Assembly: GCF_000186345.1 (NCBI RefSeq)
Contig: NC_014962.1
Location: forward strand, 1,054,001 to 1,118,000
Length of the DNA stretch: 64,000 bases
DNA from: Isosphaera pallida ATCC 43644
Lineage (GTDB): Bacteria; Planctomycetota; Planctomycetia; Isosphaerales; Isosphaeraceae
Direction: 5' to 3'
Shown: piece after piece, positions 20,385 to 27,686 of the stretch
Layout: each line of letters begins with the position of its first letter
How positions within the stretch are numbered: the first letter of the stretch is position 1
The notes under the pieces: model-generated
Databases searched by the model: none
The model's input: only the letters and a program-made list of their open reading frames with translations
Told to the model about the DNA's origin: nothing
Position numbers and translations under genes: made by a program

Positions 20385-20825
20385 TTAACGAGTCTCCGAT
20401 CCCGTTGCCGGAACGAGGTGGACCGCTTTGCGGAACCGCCCGTTGCGGCCGGAGGTGACGACACCGATGCCTTTGCAGGTGCGACAAGGCATCCCGCTTT
20501 CAGCTTCGTAGCCTCGTCCGCGACAGTCGGGACAAGTTAACAAGGTTCCCGGCGGTCGAGTGACCACGCCGGCTCCTTTGCAAACCGGACAGGCATAGGT
20601 TTTGTGTCGCCCGGTTCCCCGGCAGTAAGCGCAACGCAGGTGGGGGGGCCGCACGTAGACGATCCCATGACCCATACACCGCGAGCAGGTGGAGAGTTCC
20701 GACATGATGCCGAAGGGATCGATTCCAGTTCCGCCGCAAAACGCGCAGGTGACCCAACCCCGTTCCGGGTCGGGAGTGGCGGGACGACGGGATGTCAAGA
20801 TCGGTTCGGCCGGGACATGGGACAT
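20385..20825 (-). CDS. DnaJ-type CxxCxGxG zinc-finger protein in the gvp cluster
   Basis: Encodes 146 residues with six DnaJ-type motifs: CAFCGGTG, CSRCMGHG, CAYCRGTG, CPVCKGAG, CPDCRGRG and CRTCKGIG. DnaJ has four such motifs, binding two zinc ions; six could bind three. There is no J domain or C-terminal substrate domain, so it is not DnaJ itself. Possible roles are a redox or chaperone-like assembly factor, or a nucleic-acid-binding regulator; the sequence does not decide. ATG 20825 has a strong GGGGGGAGG ribosome site upstream and is preferred over 20912. It lies between gvpK and gvpJ and is coupled to gvpJ, so its job is probably in gas vesicle formation (inference). I know of no standard Gvp family with this make-up. 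Confidence 0.85.
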   Translation of the reverse strand: MSHVPAEPILTSRRPATPDPERGWVTCAFCGGTGIDPFGIMSELSTCSRCMGHGIVYVRPPHLRCAYCRGTGRHKTYACPVCKGAGVVTRPPGTLLTCPDCRGRGYEAESGMPCRTCKGIGVVTSGRNGRFRKAVHLVPATGSETR

Positions 20826-20949
20826 TGAACCTCCCCCCTGATTTGATAAAGCCTGACAAATGATAGCGATCGCCAGTGGCGCATCATCGAAGTTGAACGT
20901 ATTTGTCATCAAATGGAACGCTCTGTTTTCGCGCGACGCTCAGACCCGA

Positions 20950-21390
20950 TCAGAGGAGTTTGCCCAGCGGTCCCAGGTCGAGGTTGAGATCCTCGCCTTG
21001 CAGACCGAAATGGGTTTTGAGTTCCTCCATCCGTTGGGCCAGCCGCATCAGGGTCAAGCCGAGACGCTCGGTCTGCTCGTGGTCGAGCGATCCGGCGTCG
21101 AGTCGGCGAATCGCCTGACGTTCCAGCAGTTGGCGAATCAATTCGAGCAGGGTCAAGACGAGTTTTGCCAAACCATCGCCGACCTGTTCGGGGTCCAGGT
21201 CGATCCGGCCTGTCGTGGCATGCGACCTCGCCGAGTTTTCGGCGTTGGGCGGAGCAGTTGCTTGGCGCAGTTGCGCGGTGAGGGTGTCCCAATCCTTGAG
21301 GACGGCGGTCCACTCGTCGGCGACGCCGGGATTGACCGGTGAGGGGGGGGCTGCGGACGGGGATCGAACTTCAAACAGTGAATCGCTCAT
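20950..21390 (-). CDS. gvpK: Gas vesicle protein GvpK
   Basis: Encodes 146 residues. The GvpK signature fills the second half: RIDLDPEQVGDGLAKLVLTL, then LLERQAIRRLDAGSLD and LGLTLMRLAQRMEELKTHFG, ending in DLGPLGKLL. GvpK is an essential assembly protein in most gvp clusters, not a main shell part. The first ~55 residues are variable and Pro/Ala-rich. Its ATG overlaps the stop of the preceding GvpA-family gene (ATGA at 21387-21390), so the two are translationally coupled. Confidence 0.93.
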   Translation of the reverse strand: MSDSLFEVRSPSAAPPSPVNPGVADEWTAVLKDWDTLTAQLRQATAPPNAENSARSHATTGRIDLDPEQVGDGLAKLVLTLLELIRQLLERQAIRRLDAGSLDHEQTERLGLTLMRLAQRMEELKTHFGLQGEDLNLDLGPLGKLL

Positions 21391-21638
21391 TCGATCATCC
21401 CACGGAATTTCCAGCTTTGGGCGGTCTCGACCGAGGTGAGCAGCAGGTTGAGTCCCAAATACACCAGATCAACCCCAGCGACGGAGATGGTGATCTCTCC
21501 ATGAATGACCACGCCTTTGTTCAGAACGCGATCCAACACCTCGCATAACGCAATCCGCTCGGCCGGATCCAGTGGTAAGGTTTCCAGATCGGGCGAGTCG
21601 TAGCACCAAGGAGCGTGGTGAGGAGGGGGAAGGTTCAT
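21387..21638 (-). CDS. Gas vesicle GvpA-family paralogue (GvpS/GvpM-like)
   Basis: Encodes 83 residues with a GvpA-fold core: LCEVLDRVLNKGVVIHGEIT, then ISVAGVDLVYLGLNLLLTSVE. The VDLVYLGLNLLLTSVE form is typical of the minor paralogues GvpS/GvpM rather than shell GvpA, so it probably helps seed or cap the vesicle. An N-terminal extension (MNLPPPHHAPWCYDSPD) is unusual. ATG 21638 was chosen; the open frame upstream to 22091 crosses two other genes antiphase. It sits 16 bp after the TPR-like gene and overlaps gvpK by four bases. Confidence 0.87.
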   Translation of the reverse strand: MNLPPPHHAPWCYDSPDLETLPLDPAERIALCEVLDRVLNKGVVIHGEITISVAGVDLVYLGLNLLLTSVETAQSWKFRGMIE

Positions 21639-21654
21639 GGGCGGACCGATTCGT

Positions 21655-21969
21655 TCAGGAGTTGAGCTTGAGCAGACGATCATAAATCGCTCGGGCGGCG
21701 CGGGGTTCGCCGGCGAGTTCCCGCAAACGGGCCAGGGCCATGAGTCTCTCCTCGGCGAGACCGGCCTCCACGCTGTCGCCGTGGTTCGTAATGAGGTCGA
21801 AATAGATCTCCTGTGCCTGGTTGATCGCGCCGTCGTGGTAGTAGGAGTCGGCCATCGCCAGCAATCGTTGCAGTACCCGCGAGGTTCGCCGTTGGGGTTC
21901 GCTGGAGGCTTCGGAGGAGGTCGTGGCTGCGGAGGGCGGTGGCGAGGGGTGGGATGGAGGGCGGTCCAT
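21655..21969 (-). CDS. Small TPR-like protein in the gvp cluster
   Basis: Encodes 104 residues. After a Ser/Pro-rich N-terminus of ~30 residues come two helix pairs like tetratricopeptide repeats (LAMADSYYHDGAINQAQEIY, then ARLRELAGEPRAARAIYDRL). TPR units bind other proteins. Lying between gvpG and a GvpA-family gene in a tight string (72 bp and 16 bp gaps), it is probably an assembly scaffold or adaptor; this is inference from position. Not a standard Gvp family that I know. ATG 21969 has AAGGA about 10 bases upstream. Confidence 0.75.
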   Translation of the reverse strand: MDRPPSHPSPPPSAATTSSEASSEPQRRTSRVLQRLLAMADSYYHDGAINQAQEIYFDLITNHGDSVEAGLAEERLMALARLRELAGEPRAARAIYDRLLKLNS

Positions 21970-22041
21970 GTTGCATGGTCCTTGACGATGTTTTTGTTTT
22001 GAGAGTCGATTGGCGCGGGCGAACTGGAACCGGCGCTTAGC

Positions 22042-22353
22042 TCACCAGACAGCTTCGGCGGGGTCGTCGTCCTCGACGTCCCAGTCCTCATCCTCCGGGT
22101 CGTCGTCCTCGTCGGAGTTAAACCGTGCGAGTTCCTCCAGGGCGTCGAGTCGATCCAGCAGGTCGGTTTCGAGGGAGGCGAATTCCTCGTCGGTCAATGC
22201 GCCGGTCTCAAGCGCGCGGTAGCACTCGGCCAGTTCCTCGCGGACCTTTTGGGCGTCCCGACGGAGTTCCTCCAACGCCGCTTGGTGAATCTCGCGGAGG
22301 AGGAACATCAGCGAATGGGCTGGGGCAAGCAGGATATCATCGACAAGGAACAT
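22042..22353 (-). CDS. gvpG: Gas vesicle protein GvpG
   Basis: Encodes about 103 residues. The family opening MFLVDDILLAPAHSLMFLLR is clear, followed by a helical coil (EIHQAALEELRRDAQKVREE) and the GALTDEEFASLETDLLDRLD segment typical of GvpG. GvpG is an assembly factor that works with GvpF/L. The tail is strongly acidic (DEDDDPEDEDWDVEDDDP). ATG 22353 begins exactly at the family N-terminus; the ORF upstream to 22401 would add 16 unrelated residues. Confidence 0.92.
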   Translation of the reverse strand: MFLVDDILLAPAHSLMFLLREIHQAALEELRRDAQKVREELAECYRALETGALTDEEFASLETDLLDRLDALEELARFNSDEDDDPEDEDWDVEDDDPAEAVW

Positions 22354-22446
22354 GAGGCGACTCCATCCAAGGGGCGTCGGAGAGGAAACCGACCGGTTCA
22401 AGCGGACGGCGAGACACGGCGGGCCGGCTGGGACACGCTGGAGGCG

Positions 22447-23286
22447 TCACTCCTCCTCGTCGTCGTCGTGGTCGTCGTCGAGGTCGAGATCGACGAAGTG
22501 GTGGGGAGGCCAGGGACCGGTGAGTTCCAACACCAGGTCGTCTTCAAGTTCTTCGGCGAGGCGGTCGAGGGCGGCCTCGAATCCGGCGCGGCGTTGGTTC
22601 TCGATCAGACAGGCCCAGTGGACCAGGTCGCGTTCGTCGCGGAGGTCCTCTTCGACCAGTTCGCTGAGAAGCGGAGACAACGCGGCGCGTAAGTAGGCGG
22701 CGTAGTGGTCGCGTTGGCGTTCCAAAGCGTGATGGAACCGCCGCCCCAGGTCGAGCGATTGATCGCGGGTTGGGGTTTGGCCGTTGCTGTAGAGTTGGTC
22801 ACGAAGTTGACGTAGTTCGGGGTCGCGGCCCAGAACGGCTTGGGCGACGTTGTCCGGGGCCCAGCGGAGTTTGACGGTCATTTCGACCTTGCCCTGAACC
22901 CGGACTAGACCCTCAGCGATGGCCGCGCTGTGGTGTCGCAGCAGAGCGCGCAGATCCTCCTCGGAATCGGCCACCATGCCGAAGCTGGCGGGGAGAATAG
23001 CCTTGCCGAGCGTGTCTTGAAGATGCTTGAGCACATGATGATGACCGGCAACCCGTTGCCGTTCGGGCCGGACCTTGCCCAGGGGGCAGGGGCTGACGAC
23101 TGCGGCGACACGGCCGTCGGCCACGACCACTACCCGCGCGCCAGGAAGACCTTCGAGGTCGGCGAGGGGACCTTCGGGCAGGTCGTGAGTGAAAGCGTAG
23201 AGGTAACGGGCCGGACCGTCGATGACCGGCTTGCCGGGCGAGGCGGGTGTAACGGAACCGGGTCGGGTTGGGGGAGCGTTCCTCAT
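22447..23286 (-). CDS. gvpF: Gas vesicle protein GvpF/GvpL
   Basis: Encodes 279 residues. Residues ~25-265 are the two-domain GvpF/L fold: RYLYAFTHDLPEGPLADLEG at the start, RVAAVVSPCPLG, HHHVLKHLQDTLGKAILPASFG, then VEMTVKLRWAPD, and a helical region ending with LVHWACLIENQRRAGFEAAL. GvpF/L proteins bind GvpA and are essential for assembly. Only one member is in this cluster, whereas many clusters have separate GvpF and GvpL; F versus L cannot be decided by eye. The last ~12 residues are all acidic (DLDLDDDHDDDEEE), matching the acidic tail of GvpG next door. Start ATG 23286. Confidence 0.92.
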   Translation of the reverse strand: MRNAPPTRPGSVTPASPGKPVIDGPARYLYAFTHDLPEGPLADLEGLPGARVVVVADGRVAAVVSPCPLGKVRPERQRVAGHHHVLKHLQDTLGKAILPASFGMVADSEEDLRALLRHHSAAIAEGLVRVQGKVEMTVKLRWAPDNVAQAVLGRDPELRQLRDQLYSNGQTPTRDQSLDLGRRFHHALERQRDHYAAYLRAALSPLLSELVEEDLRDERDLVHWACLIENQRRAGFEAALDRLAEELEDDLVLELTGPWPPHHFVDLDLDDDHDDDEEE

Positions 23287-23506
23287 GGGGGCGGTGGCCT
23301 ACTTGGGGAGGACTCGGGGCGAGGAACCGGATTGAAGACTGGGCCCTTCCCTCCTTGGGTTGCCTCGGATCGGGGCGTATCACGAGCGTGTGGTCAGGTG
23401 CGGAGGGACCGGTCAAGAAGCCAAGTTTGGGGATATCCCGCGAGTCGACCAACGGTGTTTCAAGTTTGGGGCATGATCCCGCCGGAGGTCAAGCGTGCTG
23501 GGCGGA

Positions 23507-23938
23507 TCAATACGAGAGTTCGACCACTCGGACCGAGCCGCCGGCGGGAACGGTGGGGGGCGACGAAACGAAGGCGACTGCCGGGCGGCGCGACTCCGGT
23601 TCGGACGATTCGGAGACGCCGCCGCGCGATTTTGGGTCGGAGGCTTCTAGGGTCTTGACTGGCTCGCCGGGCGTCGGTAGGCCGGCCGACGCTTCGACCA
23701 GCCGCATCAGCTCCCGTTCCTTGCGGTCCAGTTCGGCCAGGCGAGCTTGAATCTCGACATGACGCCTTCGCATCCGTGCCAATTCCTGGCCCAGCAGGTG
23801 ACGCTCGTTGGCCATCACCGAGAGTTCCATCAACGCGCCGGAGCGGTTGCGGACGCGGCGGGCGTCGGAGAGTCGCCCCATCGTTTTGATGACGCGCATT
23901 CCGCGGCGGACGGGTTCACCGGAGGTGGGCATGGCCAT
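23507..23938 (-). CDS. Coiled-coil protein overlapping gvpN
   Basis: Encodes about 143 residues. The centre (about residues 25-85) is a charged helix likely to form a coiled coil (MANERHLLGQELARMRRRHV, then QARLAELDRKERELMRLVEA). The C-terminal third is Ser/Pro/Glu-rich and looks disordered. No Gvp family was recognised with confidence. Its start (ATG 23938, or ATG 23932 two codons later) overlaps the end of gvpN (23916), so it is coupled to gvpN and belongs to the cluster. It could be an assembly or shell-binding helper; that is inference. Confidence 0.65.
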   Translation of the reverse strand: MAMPTSGEPVRRGMRVIKTMGRLSDARRVRNRSGALMELSVMANERHLLGQELARMRRRHVEIQARLAELDRKERELMRLVEASAGLPTPGEPVKTLEASDPKSRGGVSESSEPESRRPAVAFVSSPPTVPAGGSVRVVELSY

Positions 23939-24953
23939 TGGCTCCCGGAGGGGGTGAGGCACTGGCAGCAAGGGGTCGGCGAGGGATTGGGACAACGCGG
24001 TTGGCCGCGAAGCCGGTCGTTGGAACGCGCGGGGGCGCGACCGCCGGGGTGGGAGCGAAGACGCGACGAATCAGCTCGGCAAAGGTGGCTTCGGGGTCGT
24101 CCACCGGCAGCGCGTCGATTCGCAGCACGTCGCGGCAGATCGCCAAAAAGAGCGCGTCGTTGGGGTCGATCGGCACCTTGCGAAGCGCAGCGACCTTGGC
24201 AATCATCAGACAGGAGCGGATCGTCGGGGGATGACGCAGCGGCTTCAATGCCCGCACGGCACGGGCGAGTTCGACAATACGGGCGGCCTCGTCGCGGGAG
24301 AGTCCCGACTTGGCGGCGGTGATCTCGGTTTCGGTCGCCTCGTCGTGACCGCCCATCGAAATTGTGATCATGCGATCGAGTAAAGCGTCCTGAGTCTTGT
24401 GGACCCCGGCATATTCTTCGGGGTTGCTGGTGAAGATAGCTCGGAATTCGGGATGGACCCGCAGCGGGCCCGAGCCGTCGCGTCCGCCGGCGATGGGAGG
24501 CAGCTCCAGCAGACGTTCCTCCAAGATGGTCAGCAGAATGTTGTTGGCTTCAGGCCGGGAGCGGTTGAATTCGTCGTAGATCAGGGTGAAACCGTGGCGG
24601 CAGGCGGTGGTGAGGCGATGGTCCACCCAAGTCTTGGAAACCGATTGTTCGGTTTTGACCACGGAATGAATGAAGTTGTCCACCACTTTGGTGGAGCGGA
24701 ATCCCAGGTGGTCGCCCACCAGGTCGGAGGAACCGAATTCGTCGTCGCCATGAAGCAACACCACGGGGCGGTTGACCAACGCCGCCAGGTGCATCGCTAG
24801 GGTGGTCTTGCCGGTGCCGGCCGGCCCAGAGAAGTGGACGGGGTAGCCTGCGGTCAGGTATCCCAGGGCCCGGTCGGCCAGCTCGCGCACCCAGGGGGTG
24901 GCGACGAAGTCGGGACGGGGTTTGAGTTGCAGGGCAGTTGATTCGTAGTCCAC
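23916..24953 (-). CDS. gvpN: Gas vesicle AAA+ ATPase GvpN
   Basis: Encodes 345 residues. This MoxR-like AAA+ ATPase has Walker A HFSGPAGTGKTTLAMHL near residue 45, Walker B FTLIYDEFNRSRPEANN near 125, sensor 1 FRAIFTSNPEEYAGVH near 170, and an arginine-finger region DALLDRMITISMGG. GvpN is conserved in nearly all gvp clusters and drives vesicle enlargement together with GvpC in cyanobacteria. The last ~50 residues are Pro/Ala/Arg-rich and variable. It starts at GTG 24953 (MDYESTALQL), 299 bp after the GvpC-like gene. No function was seen in that spacer. Confidence 0.95.
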   Translation of the reverse strand: MDYESTALQLKPRPDFVATPWVRELADRALGYLTAGYPVHFSGPAGTGKTTLAMHLAALVNRPVVLLHGDDEFGSSDLVGDHLGFRSTKVVDNFIHSVVKTEQSVSKTWVDHRLTTACRHGFTLIYDEFNRSRPEANNILLTILEERLLELPPIAGGRDGSGPLRVHPEFRAIFTSNPEEYAGVHKTQDALLDRMITISMGGHDEATETEITAAKSGLSRDEAARIVELARAVRALKPLRHPPTIRSCLMIAKVAALRKVPIDPNDALFLAICRDVLRIDALPVDDPEATFAELIRRVFAPTPAVAPPRVPTTGFAANRVVPIPRRPLAASASPPPGANGHAHLR

Positions 24954-25252
24954 GGTGGTGAGTCAACCTGGAAGGGACGAGGGGGGAACCTTGGCAACGC
25001 GCGGAGGCGAATGGTCGCAATGACGCGACACGTGACTCTAGGACGTGCGCGGCGCGATGCCAAGCCATGCGGTTGCGATTTCCGGTTGGAGCGGGATTGA
25101 CCCACGCGGCGGAGCTTGGCGAACCAGTTGGTGACCTTTGCGACGCCGCATGGGTCGAGGGAACAGCACAGCGCTGTCGGGAGGGTTGACGAGGAACGGA
25201 GCCGAACCAGGTTGAACTTGGTTCAGCCGATGGGGAGTCGTTGAGGTTGAGT

Positions 25253-25897
25253 TCAACGTCCCCGGCGGCCAGCGAATTCACGCCAAATCGCGGCGGCTTG
25301 GTTCAGATCAGCGGCGACGACGGCCCGTTCGGCTTGAAAGCGCTCACGGAGGGCGGCCACGTTGTCGCGGATACTCTGGGTTGCTTCCGCGAGGTCAGCG
25401 CGAAGGTTGTCCGCCATGCGTTGATGATCCTCACGGATCTGCTGACGGAGTTCGGCGACCTCGTCGGCCAGTTCGGCACGACCTTCGGCAAGGGCGGCGT
25501 GCAGATGTGCTGCCATCGCGTCGTGATCAGCCCGCATCGCCTCGACGTTGGCGCGGGCGGTTTCCAGGATCTGCTCAGTGGCCTGGAACACGCCGGTGAG
25601 GAAGCTTTTGCGTTCGGCGTCCGACCCACGAATGGAATCTACTAGGTTGCGGATGCCTTCGGAAAAAGGTCCGACCACATGAGCCGAGGCCGACGCAAGG
25701 GACGGAGCCGTCGGGGTGGCCGAGACACCGGGACGGGGCGACGGAGCCGCCGCGGTTTGGGGTGGGGGTGTGGAAGCGACGGGACGGTTTGGCATTGCGG
25801 CGGAACGCGCCGCCATGCCGCCGGGATTGACGCCCGAAGCGCCCACTACCCGGGGACCGACCGGGCGGGGAGGGGGGGGAGGAGGCACTTTGGCCAT
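25253..25897 (-). CDS. GvpC-like protein with ~33-residue helical repeats
   Basis: Encodes 214 residues. Residues 1-75 are Pro/Ala-rich and low-complexity (AKVPPPPPPRP). Residues 88-214 fall into units of 33: 88-120 (degenerate), 121-153, 154-186, and 187-214 (short). Units 121-153 and 154-186 share 15 of 33 positions, with pattern R-x-D-H-x-x-M-A-x-x-L-x-A-x-L-A-E, then V-A-x-L-R. Cyanobacterial GvpC, which clamps the outside of the gas vesicle shell and strengthens it, is built from 33-residue repeats and is encoded right after gvpA, as here. Sequence identity to known GvpC was not judged, so the name is based on repeat length, helical content and position. ATG 25897 was chosen over the ORF start at 25975. 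Confidence 0.72.
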   Translation of the reverse strand: MAKVPPPPPPRPVGPRVVGASGVNPGGMAARSAAMPNRPVASTPPPQTAAAPSPRPGVSATPTAPSLASASAHVVGPFSEGIRNLVDSIRGSDAERKSFLTGVFQATEQILETARANVEAMRADHDAMAAHLHAALAEGRAELADEVAELRQQIREDHQRMADNLRADLAEATQSIRDNVAALRERFQAERAVVAADLNQAAAIWREFAGRRGR

Positions 25898-26095
25898 AAG
25901 CGAGTCTCCGATGGGACCGGAACCATTCATCCTTCCAAGAACACCAACCAAGCTGTTGAACACGCGGACCCTCATGGTTGCTCAGTCGGCCGCGGCTCAT
26001 CTTGAGAGAAGGCGGCCGATCGGAGGCATACGCGCTTCCACTGACGAAGATTCACTCGAACCACCGTTTGTTGGATTGGGGCTTGGGAAACGGAA

Positions 26096-26109
26096 GACCG
26101 GCTCCGGTC
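26096..26109 (-). terminator. Small hairpin just past gvpA
   Basis: The palindrome GACCGGCTCCGGTC starts 17 bases past the gvpA stop on the minus strand. It could stabilise the gvpA mRNA or partly stop transcription so that shell protein is made in excess over the GvpC-like protein. The stem is short and no T-tract follows, so support is weak. Confidence 0.25.
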
Positions 26110-26125
26110 GGACCGACGGGACGGG

Positions 26126-26344
26126 TCAGGCCGGCGTCGCCGCCGAGGCAGTCAACCCGATCGCTTCGGCATACTTCAGGTAGGTTTCGACCGAGGCGAT
26201 CACCACCCGCGCTTCGACCGACAGCAGTTCGATGCCGACCAGCGACACTTTGGCGAAGGCGTCGATGACAATGCCCTTGTCCAGAATCCGGTCCACCACT
26301 TCGGCCAGGCTGGAGCTATCGGTGGACTTGGTGACTTTGGCCAT
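26126..26344 (-). CDS. gvpA: Gas vesicle shell protein GvpA
   Basis: Encodes 72 residues, the normal GvpA length. It is the main shell protein, forming the ribs of the gas-filled cylinder. The family core is very clear: [20 protein letters not shown], then [20 protein letters not shown] and [20 protein letters not shown] 26344 has GGAG 8 bases upstream and gives the standard N-terminus; the ORF start at 26371 adds 9 odd residues. It is the first gene of the minus-strand gvp cluster, separated from the GvpC-like gene by 228 bp that hold a small hairpin. Confidence 0.96.
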   Translation of the reverse strand: MAKVTKSTDSSSLAEVVDRILDKGIVIDAFAKVSLVGIELLSVEARVVIASVETYLKYAEAIGLTASAATPA

Positions 26345-26714
26345 GATTGCGACTCCGTGGAGCGTGAGCAAGGGGAGGAACCCACCGTCCGGCCAATCGA
26401 CCGACCGGCGCGGAAACGTCCGACAGTCGCCTCGTCGCGTCGGGTCGAGCGGCTCGCAACCGCCGCGACATGCGGATCAACTCGTCGGTTTCATCCCCTG
26501 GAGCAACTGGTGTGCCAACCCACTTATTCACTTCGTTGAGATCGATTTGGTCGGAATTTCGCGTGACGACGCTTGAAGTCGATCCAACCGGAACGAGCAG
26601 AACCCGGCGCGGGTTCCCCGATCTTGGGGAACGGATTCCCGTCTCGTCGCGGAGTCGGATCCGGGCAGAGGAATGAACGTGGCGTGACGATGCGGGGACG
26701 CGGGCTGTCCAGCG
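26345..26714 (-). promoter_or_regulatory. Leader/promoter region of the gvp cluster
   Basis: This 370-bp gap lies between the SDR gene end and gvpA. It should contain the gvp promoter and 5' leader, and part is somewhat AT-richer (26516-26575). I could not pick -35/-10 boxes with confidence. The ribosome site GGAG lies 8 bases before gvpA. Stem-loops at 26601-26640 are listed separately. Confidence 0.45.
26601..26640. other. Tandem and mutually exclusive stem-loops upstream of gvpA
   Basis: First hairpin: AACCCG-GCG-CGGGTT at 26601-26615. Second: GTTCCCC-GATCTT-GGGGAAC at 26613-26632. Third, using the same GGGAA: GGGAA-CGGA-TTCCC at 26627-26640. The second overlaps both others, so they cannot all form at once. 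They begin about 75 bp past the SDR stop, so they may terminate that transcript or control read-through into gvpA. No T-tract is present. Confidence 0.4.
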
Positions 26715-27668
26715 CTATGAGTCGGCCAGGGGATAGCGGAATCCGATCAAGGCTTCGGAGACCTCCCAGAGGCGTCGCCGGGTGGCCTCGTCGCGCCCAC
26801 GGCGGTTGAGGCGGAGCGGGATTTGGGCGGGACTCCCCTTCATCTGGAGGAAGCCTCGGGGGCCATAGAAGCCGCCGGGTTCGGCCTGGGGATCGGTCGC
26901 GGCGTAGAGTTGGGGCAGCGCACCTTGGTCGGCGGTTTGGGCGATCGACAGGAACCCTTTGAGCGAGGCGATCTGGAACTTCGACGCCTCCGCGGCCATT
27001 GAGGCGCGTTGCAGGTTGGTCGCGGCGATGCCCGGATGCGCGGCCAGACTTATCGTGGAGTAACCCGATAAGCTGAGGCGGCGTTGCAACTCAACGGCAA
27101 AGAGCAAGTTGGCCAGCTTGCTTTGGCTGTAGGCGCTCCAACGTCGGTAGCGTTTCTCACCCATGAGGTCGTCGAAGTCGATGACACCGAATTCCGCCGC
27201 GGCGCTGGTGACAGTGACGACCCGCGAGGCGGGAGTCTGGAGCAACAACGGCAACAGCAGGCCGGTGAGGGCGAAGTGGCCGAGATGGTTGGTGCCGAAC
27301 TGAATCTCGAAGCCGTCGGCGGTCAGTCCCCGAGGGATCGCCATAATGCCGGCGTTGTTCATGAGAATGTCAAGACGATCGAATCGTTCGAGGATGGTCC
27401 GCGCGCAGGTTCGCACTGAGTCCAGCGAGGTCAGGTCGAGCGACACGATTTCAAGGCGTTCGGCGGCCTCGGGAACCTGGGCCAGCGCGGCGTCGCGTCC
27501 TCGGGCGGCGCGGTCGGGGTGGCGGCAGGCCATGAGCACTCGGGCCCCTTTGCGGGCAAGGGCCACAACGCTGGCGAGACCCAGACCGCTATTGGCTCCG
27601 GTGACGAGGGCGAGTCGCCCGCTCAGGTCGGGGATGTCTTGGACGTTCCACCGGGGTTTGACGCTCAT
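26715..27668 (-). CDS. Short-chain dehydrogenase/reductase
   Basis: Encodes 317 residues with a full classical SDR fold. The NAD(P) site is LALVTGANSGLGLASVVALA near residue 20, NNAG is in DILMNNAGIMAIPRG near 105, NHLGHFAL follows, catalytic Ser is in VVTVTSAAAEFG, and YSQSK (Tyr and Lys) is near 185. It resembles the retinol dehydrogenase/WW-domain oxidoreductase-like group that acts on lipophilic carbonyls; the substrate cannot be read from sequence. It lies 18 bp after the PLP decarboxylase on the same strand, so they form a two-gene operon. It is upstream of gvpA but separated by 370 bp and hairpins. Confidence 0.92.
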   Translation of the reverse strand: MSVKPRWNVQDIPDLSGRLALVTGANSGLGLASVVALARKGARVLMACRHPDRAARGRDAALAQVPEAAERLEIVSLDLTSLDSVRTCARTILERFDRLDILMNNAGIMAIPRGLTADGFEIQFGTNHLGHFALTGLLLPLLLQTPASRVVTVTSAAAEFGVIDFDDLMGEKRYRRWSAYSQSKLANLLFAVELQRRLSLSGYSTISLAAHPGIAATNLQRASMAAEASKFQIASLKGFLSIAQTADQGALPQLYAATDPQAEPGGFYGPRGFLQMKGSPAQIPLRLNRRGRDEATRRRLWEVSEALIGFRYPLADS

Positions 27669-27686
27669 AGGGCGGTTCGCCTGGGC

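Noticed and set aside
21639-22091. Upstream part of the open frame that ends as the GvpA paralogue
   Set aside because: It overlaps the TPR-like and gvpG genes antiphase and is Arg/Pro/Thr-rich; ATG 21638 fits the operon spacing.
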